Positions 59,041 to 64,000 of a DNA stretch of 64,000 nucleotides are shown in pieces. A program made the translations under genes and the position numbers. A model generated the notes under the pieces. It was not told the origin of the DNA and did not search any database. It was given only the letters and a program-made list of their open reading frames with translations. Origin of the DNA: Combretum micranthum (Eukaryota; Streptophyta; Magnoliopsida; Myrtales; Combretaceae); contig JAMXBD010002797.1 of the NCBI GenBank assembly GCA_024138025.1, positions 1 to 64,000 of the forward strand, read 5' to 3'. Position 1 is the first letter of the stretch, and each line of letters begins with the position of its first letter.

Positions 59041-60256
59041 AATAAAACCTGTAGAACAAATAGGAGACGTACTCGTGCACAATGCAAAAGAAATACCCCC
59101 TGTAGAACCTGAGAACCCGGAGGAACCTCAACAACCGAACCAACCGCGAATGGATAAGCTAACATCGAACAACTTGCCAACCTCATAAGGAATTTCACAA
59201 CAAGCTCGCTATGCCTACACCAGTACTGCACAAGAAGCGGCACCGAAGTTCCAACCACCGATTGAAATAATACCAGCTGAGCCACCTTTACCGAAACCTA
59301 TCAAAGTATGTTGCCAGAATTCATTAAGTGCAATCGATATTTTGATGGAGCTTTTGGAAAAGGATGAAGCTGATGATTGGTTAGCACAAATAGAACGATC
59401 TTTCAATGCTTTTGAAGTACCACAACATCTTCAGCTTACATATGGACTTTCATGCTGAGGTTCAATGAGAATATGGTGGGAATCCAAAAGTAGAGACTAC
59501 ACCAATCACATGGGAGACATTTAGGCATGAATTCTTGGAGAACTTTTTCCCTGGAAGCTTGAGAATCCAATTTAGTACAGATTTCCTAAGTATTTCTCAA
59601 GGAAGCCGTAGTCTTGAACAATACGAAACAGAGTTAGTAAGTTGTTACAATATGCCCCTGAGTCATATAAGGATAGCGAGGAACTCAAGAGGCAAGTCTT
59701 CTTAGGAGGATTGGATGAAGACCTTCGTATCAAGTTGATAGAATTTGACATCAAAGATTTCCGAGAACTAGTAGAAAGAGCACGAATTGTGGATGGTGCT
59801 AAGAAAAGGAGAAGGAGAAGGAAATGTCATGATAATTGAGGAGGAATCTATAAGTGAACCTAGCCTAAGCCTCAAAGTCAATGAGCTCGAAACATTGGTC
59901 AGCCCGAGTAGAAAGAAGGATAAAAAGAAACGGATACCCAATGTTGGAAATGCAAAAAGGGACATCAACCAAGGCAGTGTCCTAAGTTACAACACAAGTG
60001 TTACTACTGCGGGAGTCCGAATCACAAAGTCATGAGATGTCCAAAGAAAACCTTTGCCACCTGCCTGATCTGTAAGGAGCCAGGACATATTGCCAAGAAG
60101 TGTCCTAAGAAGAAAAATATGGAAGGGAGATACTCGGCGATACCCCCACAAGAAATACGTGTGTACAACCTACAAGGACAATGGATTTGCGAGGAAGCCA
60201 ACCAAGAGTTAGAATTCGTTGTTTTAGAAGGAGACGATAGTCACGAATGCGAATAG
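59041..60256 (+). pseudogene. gag of element B with three zinc knuckles
   Basis: Capsid pieces with stops and frameshifts: IFDGAFGKDEADDWLAQIER-type sequence after reading through a shift (about 59335-59400), FNAFEVPQHL, RIWWESKSRDYTNH, LLQYAPESYKDSEELKRQVF, LGGLDEDLRIKLIEFDIKDF and RELVERARIVDGAKK (59642-59820). Three knuckles follow in one frame: CWKCKKGHQPRQC (59942-59980), CYYCGSPNHKVMRC (59999-60040) and CLICKEPGHIAKKC (60062-60103), ending in an open frame to 60256. The protein would package retrotransposon RNA. The gag of element A is homologous but stops in the first knuckle. Confidence 0.85.
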
Positions 60257-61172
60257 ATATCAGGTTACCCTTAGACAATAAATTTCTTGTTGTACCGCTT
60301 GGACCAAAGAAACAGTTTGCTAGTAATGACCATAGATTATGTAATTGTCACCTTTTTCCTTAATACAGATGGAATAAAAATATGATTGTCGAAAATTTTG
60401 TACGTACCAAAAGAAGAAAGCAAATCAATTGCCATTTACCTTGAACACACCAAAAATAAAGTACATCAAAAGCATAACTATTACCGCCTAAAAGCTAGAA
60501 TCGGTAATGATAAGATCCCAACAAGCAAACTCAAATTTTTCATCTTGACCTCAAACCTTGTCAAGATGACCACGTAAAGAATAAAACAACGATATGGAAT
60601 AAGTGTAAACATTGCGTATTTATATATGCATGTCATATATATGCTCACATAAGAATGGGAAAGCGAATTCACAACCTTCCTTTGTCAAGTGAATGTACCA
60701 GTGTCATGTCACAGTAAGTCGTCATCAATTCAAGATTGAGTCAAGTCAAAGTCGTCCGTCGTCTGTTGTGTTGGTCGAGTTTGAGATTCTTCAAAAAGGG
60801 TCAAGTAAAGTGAAGGTTGAAAATCGCTAAAACCAAATCTTATTGATTCTATATATGCTATATTGCATAAAATATTAAACGCACAAGATTAACGAAATTC
60901 AATATTACCGACTAAAGATACATGAGAAATAGAAAATACGAAAGAATAAATTCAAGAACAACGATAAACTTCCAAACCCCTTTTTATGGAAGTAAAACTA
61001 AAGAAGGTATCAGATGTATAGAGATTAAAGGAACGACTTAATAAAATCATAATACCGTTCCAAAAAAAGACTTGAGACAAAATTCCAAATATCACAAATG
61101 TTGATGAACGACGATATACAATTTCTCATCAACTACGTACGCATAACAAGTTTTGAGGACAAAACTTTCTTT
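60257..61172 (+). other. Element B internal region without pol
   Basis: From the end of gag to the polypurine tract: no RT, RNase H or integrase motif in any frame. Only short frames. Confidence 0.7.
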
Positions 61173-61185
61173 AAGGTGGGTAGGT
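61173..61185 (+). other. Polypurine tract of element B
   Basis: AAGGTGGGTAGGT immediately before the 3' LTR start TGTAAACCCCG. Confidence 0.6.
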
Positions 61186-64000
61186 TGTAAACCCCGAATA
61201 TTTAATAATCATAGAAGTTTAAGCATCAAAAATTAAATCCCGAAAATCGACTCAAGATAAAGACCAAATTCTAGACCGAGTCAAAACATGGAACGAAACC
61301 CTAAAAATCAAACCAAGTTAAAACTTAATTCCAAAGAAGAACTAAAACGAGTTTTCTCAATCTTGAGAAAACGAGAACCCTTGAAACAAAATATAAAGTC
61401 CAATTACCGATATAATCAACGTCCGTACGTCGATTAAATAATCTAGCCAATTCCTAAAACACGAATCGAAACGATAGATTAAGTACCGCTTAACAACGAG
61501 ATGATAAAATCCTAAATCCTTCAGTAAAATTTTAGAATCACAAAATCCAAATTTTCAACAAAAGTTAAACTGAGTCAACTCATAAACCTAGACTCGGTTA
61601 AACGATTCCGAAAACTAAAAAATTATTAAATAATCACAAATAAAAAAAATAAACATAAATTTCGAGCTAAATAATCAAAACTCGAAAATTATACGATTAC
61701 GAATATCTCGACAAAATCAGAAATCAAAACAGAACCCTAAAAGTCAAAGCCCATAACGAACCCTAGTGTTCAAGATCGGCAATCCTGTGTTTTCAAACCC
61801 TAGAAAACGAAATTAAGTTAATGGCCTAGAATAGTTCGTAATAACATAGGGTAACATAAAAATATCAGATTCGCGAATTTCGAGTGACCTTCGGACCAAA
61901 CGGGATCGGTTCTCGAAAAGCGTGTCCGGAGCTCGGAATATTAAAAATATTCCATTTATACCAATAGACTCGTAAAAATACAAGGATTCCAAAATATCAG
62001 TTTTAGAATTTTTCGGTAGCTAAAAATTACAGATATCGCATTATTAGTGTATTTTTATTACTACCGGTACTTTAATTGTCTAGTCTACTATTCATAGTAC
62101 TTTTCTACTATTCATTACTATTCACTCTCTCTACTTTATATCTAATCACTCTTACAAATGACACAATTCACACTATTCACATTTTCTTTTCCCATAAAAA
62201 TCTACTCATACCTTTCTTACAAAATATCACTTCTCTTACACAAAAATTAATCATAATTGTACTTTTCTCTCTCCCCCTTCATGTTGCCATCCAATCACTC
62301 TCTCTCTTCCTCTCTTTTTATTTTCTTTTTCAATTATTTAAATCACTCTTAATTCCTCTCCTCTTTTCCTATAAATACTACCTCTCCCCTTCTCATATAA
62401 GAAGAAACTCTCTTCTTCTACCAAAATAAGTTTCTTTTCAAGCCTCATTTCTAACCACTACCAAAAACCTTCAAGAAAGCAATCCTTCTTTTCTTCTTAC
62501 CCATTTAGGTAATGAAGAACTCATATTTCATTTTTTTCCCATGTCAAGTAACTTTTTATGGTTTTGATGTTGTTTCTTAGGTTGAAAAACTAAAGACAAC
62601 GACATTAAGATCATGTTTGGTTCTTGTTCATGGAATTACCTTCATGCATATTTATACCTTCTCATTTATTACTTGTTTTATATTTTGATCTTGTTATTTA
62701 TTTACTTTATGAATGCAATTTATTTACTTGCTTTCTTAGTATTTTAAGACTAGTCTTTCTAGTCTTAGACTTGTCCATATCAAGTCAAAACAATCATTTA
62801 TTTATTTTCTTTAATCTTTCGGGACTAGTCCATTCTTAATCCCGGGATGCCTTGATAAAGCTAAGGCTCCAATACTTGATCGAGATTCCTTGATGAAGCT
62901 AAGGTTCCCAATGCTTGATATTTTATTTTCTTGCTCATTATTTATTTCTAGTATTTTCTTATATTCTTATTATTTTATATGCTCATGATACTTGCATTTA
63001 CGTAATGTTAATGTCTCAACTAATCTAAAAATAGAATTTTGTTTTACTAAATGAACTCAAAGCTAAGTTTTCAATCATATGATTTATCAAAAATCATGAA
63101 TTTATTACAACAACATAGAAATGGAGTTTCTCAACGTTTTCATAAATAACAAAGATAGATTTCCAAGGAATCGTAAGAAATAAATATTTTCTTTGTATAA
63201 TGTTAACCTAAGCTTTTAGTAATATAATTTATTAATATTAAAAGTCTTTACAAAAAGCTCAAGATTTAAACTCTTTAAAACTTCGAAATAAAACTAAGAA
63301 AACAAGCTACTATTCAAAGTTATGATAAATTCATAAGGTTATGAACCCATTGAGGAAAAATAATGGTTTTCAAATTTCTAAAAGAAGAAACTCATTTTCA
63401 AAGGAATATAAATAAAGTAAGATTAATAATAATGGATTTTATAAAGATGATCCTTTTCAAAATAAATGAAAGAACGAGTTTTGGAAAGCAAAAGCTTATA
63501 TTTTAGAAATGAATATAAGAAAAAAAAAAGATTCATTTTCTAAAACCATCCTAAAATACAAAATTATAAAAAGGATTTTTCAACAACCTAATATACTTTT
63601 TGATAAAAAATCGATCTTTTATCACTAGAAGCGGAATTTATGAAAAACTAAAAGTAAAAAAGAAAATTTACTTGTTTTGGAAAAGGAAATGGAGAAAATA
63701 AAATAACAATATACTCATTTATAACAACCTAGGAAAAATATAAAGTTTCTTTAAATACTTGAAAAGAAATTTTCAAAGTTAAAGTTTAAATGAATTATTT
63801 TATGAAATAAATTGTTGAGACACTACCATTAGGATTTTTGCATAAAAGTGCATACCTATATATTCAAAAGTGTTTATCAAATATATATTTATATTGTTAA
63901 AAGGATTTTCTTTAAAATGAAGTTGAGTTAGAAAATGGATTTTTGCAAAAGTTTAGAAAAATTCGTTTTAAATCTGTACCTAACGTTTGCGGAACCCAAA
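61186..64000 (+). repeat. 3' LTR of element B (truncated by window)
   Basis: Head and middle of the LTR, including the TATA box (62370-62377), two 39-bp minisatellite units (about 62848-62925) and the block shared with 55907-56008 at the window end. Confidence 0.9.
62370..62377 (+). promoter_or_regulatory. TATA box of element B 3' LTR
   Basis: TATAAATA, with CT-rich leader; counterpart of 53684-53691. Confidence 0.55.

Larger units (their letters stand above)
53001..64000 (+). mobile_element. Element B: non-autonomous Ty3/Gypsy-type retrotransposon (gag only), 3' end outside window
   Basis: 5' LTR 53001-57384, primer site 57393-57400, gag remains 57958-60256, polypurine tract 61173-61185, 3' LTR from 61186 to beyond 64000. 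The LTR pair is clear: 63900-64000 matches 55907-56008 almost base for base. There is no pol between gag and 3' LTR. It shares LTR type, primer site, 8-nt spacing and gag type with element A, so A and B are related non-autonomous elements. Tekay/Del ancestry is inferred. Confidence 0.85.

Overview
This is plant nuclear DNA, most likely from a eudicot with a repeat-rich genome. The evidence is one intron-containing plant gene (DUF21/CBS type), fragments of other plant genes, a plant mobile domain frame, and several Ty3/Gypsy-type LTR retrotransposons nested in one another. The species cannot be named from the sequence.

Layout. (1) 1-15252: element A, a minus-strand non-autonomous Gypsy-type retrotransposon with very long LTRs. 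It has a broken gag and an extra frame upstream of gag, but no pol. Other LTRs of the same superfamily have inserted into it (2633-6941, about 7670-9050, 9454-12875). (2) 15253-31234: a gene island with a small foldback element (15580-15885) and one apparently intact 13-exon gene on the minus strand (23678-29826). The gene encodes a 504-residue DUF21 plus CBS-domain membrane protein. (3) 31240-52127: element C, a minus-strand Tat/Ogre-like Gypsy retrotransposon bounded by perfect 5-bp target-site duplications (ATTAT). It has 650-bp LTRs, gag, protease, RT-RNase H, a second RNase H and integrase, all frameshifted. Its roughly 9.7-kb region between pol and the 3' LTR holds an antisense, intron-containing plant mobile domain frame, a tandem array of about 185-190 bp, and fragments of three unrelated host genes (an ARF6/8-type auxin response factor, an OXA1-type mitochondrial insertase, and a gar2-like plant protein). 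A 3.5-kb solo LTR interrupts its gag-pol frame. (4) 53001-64000 and beyond: element B, a plus-strand relative of element A, with long LTRs, an initiator-Met-type primer site, a broken gag with two zinc-knuckle clusters and no pol. Its 3' LTR runs off the window.

The only gene that looks functional is the DUF21/CBS gene. The most interesting object is element C: matching target-site duplications show that the host gene fragments, the antisense mobile-domain frame and the tandem array all lie between the two LTRs of one insertion. A second theme is pairs of long LTRs lying head to head (7417-9050 and 54104-57384), which form large imperfect palindromes.
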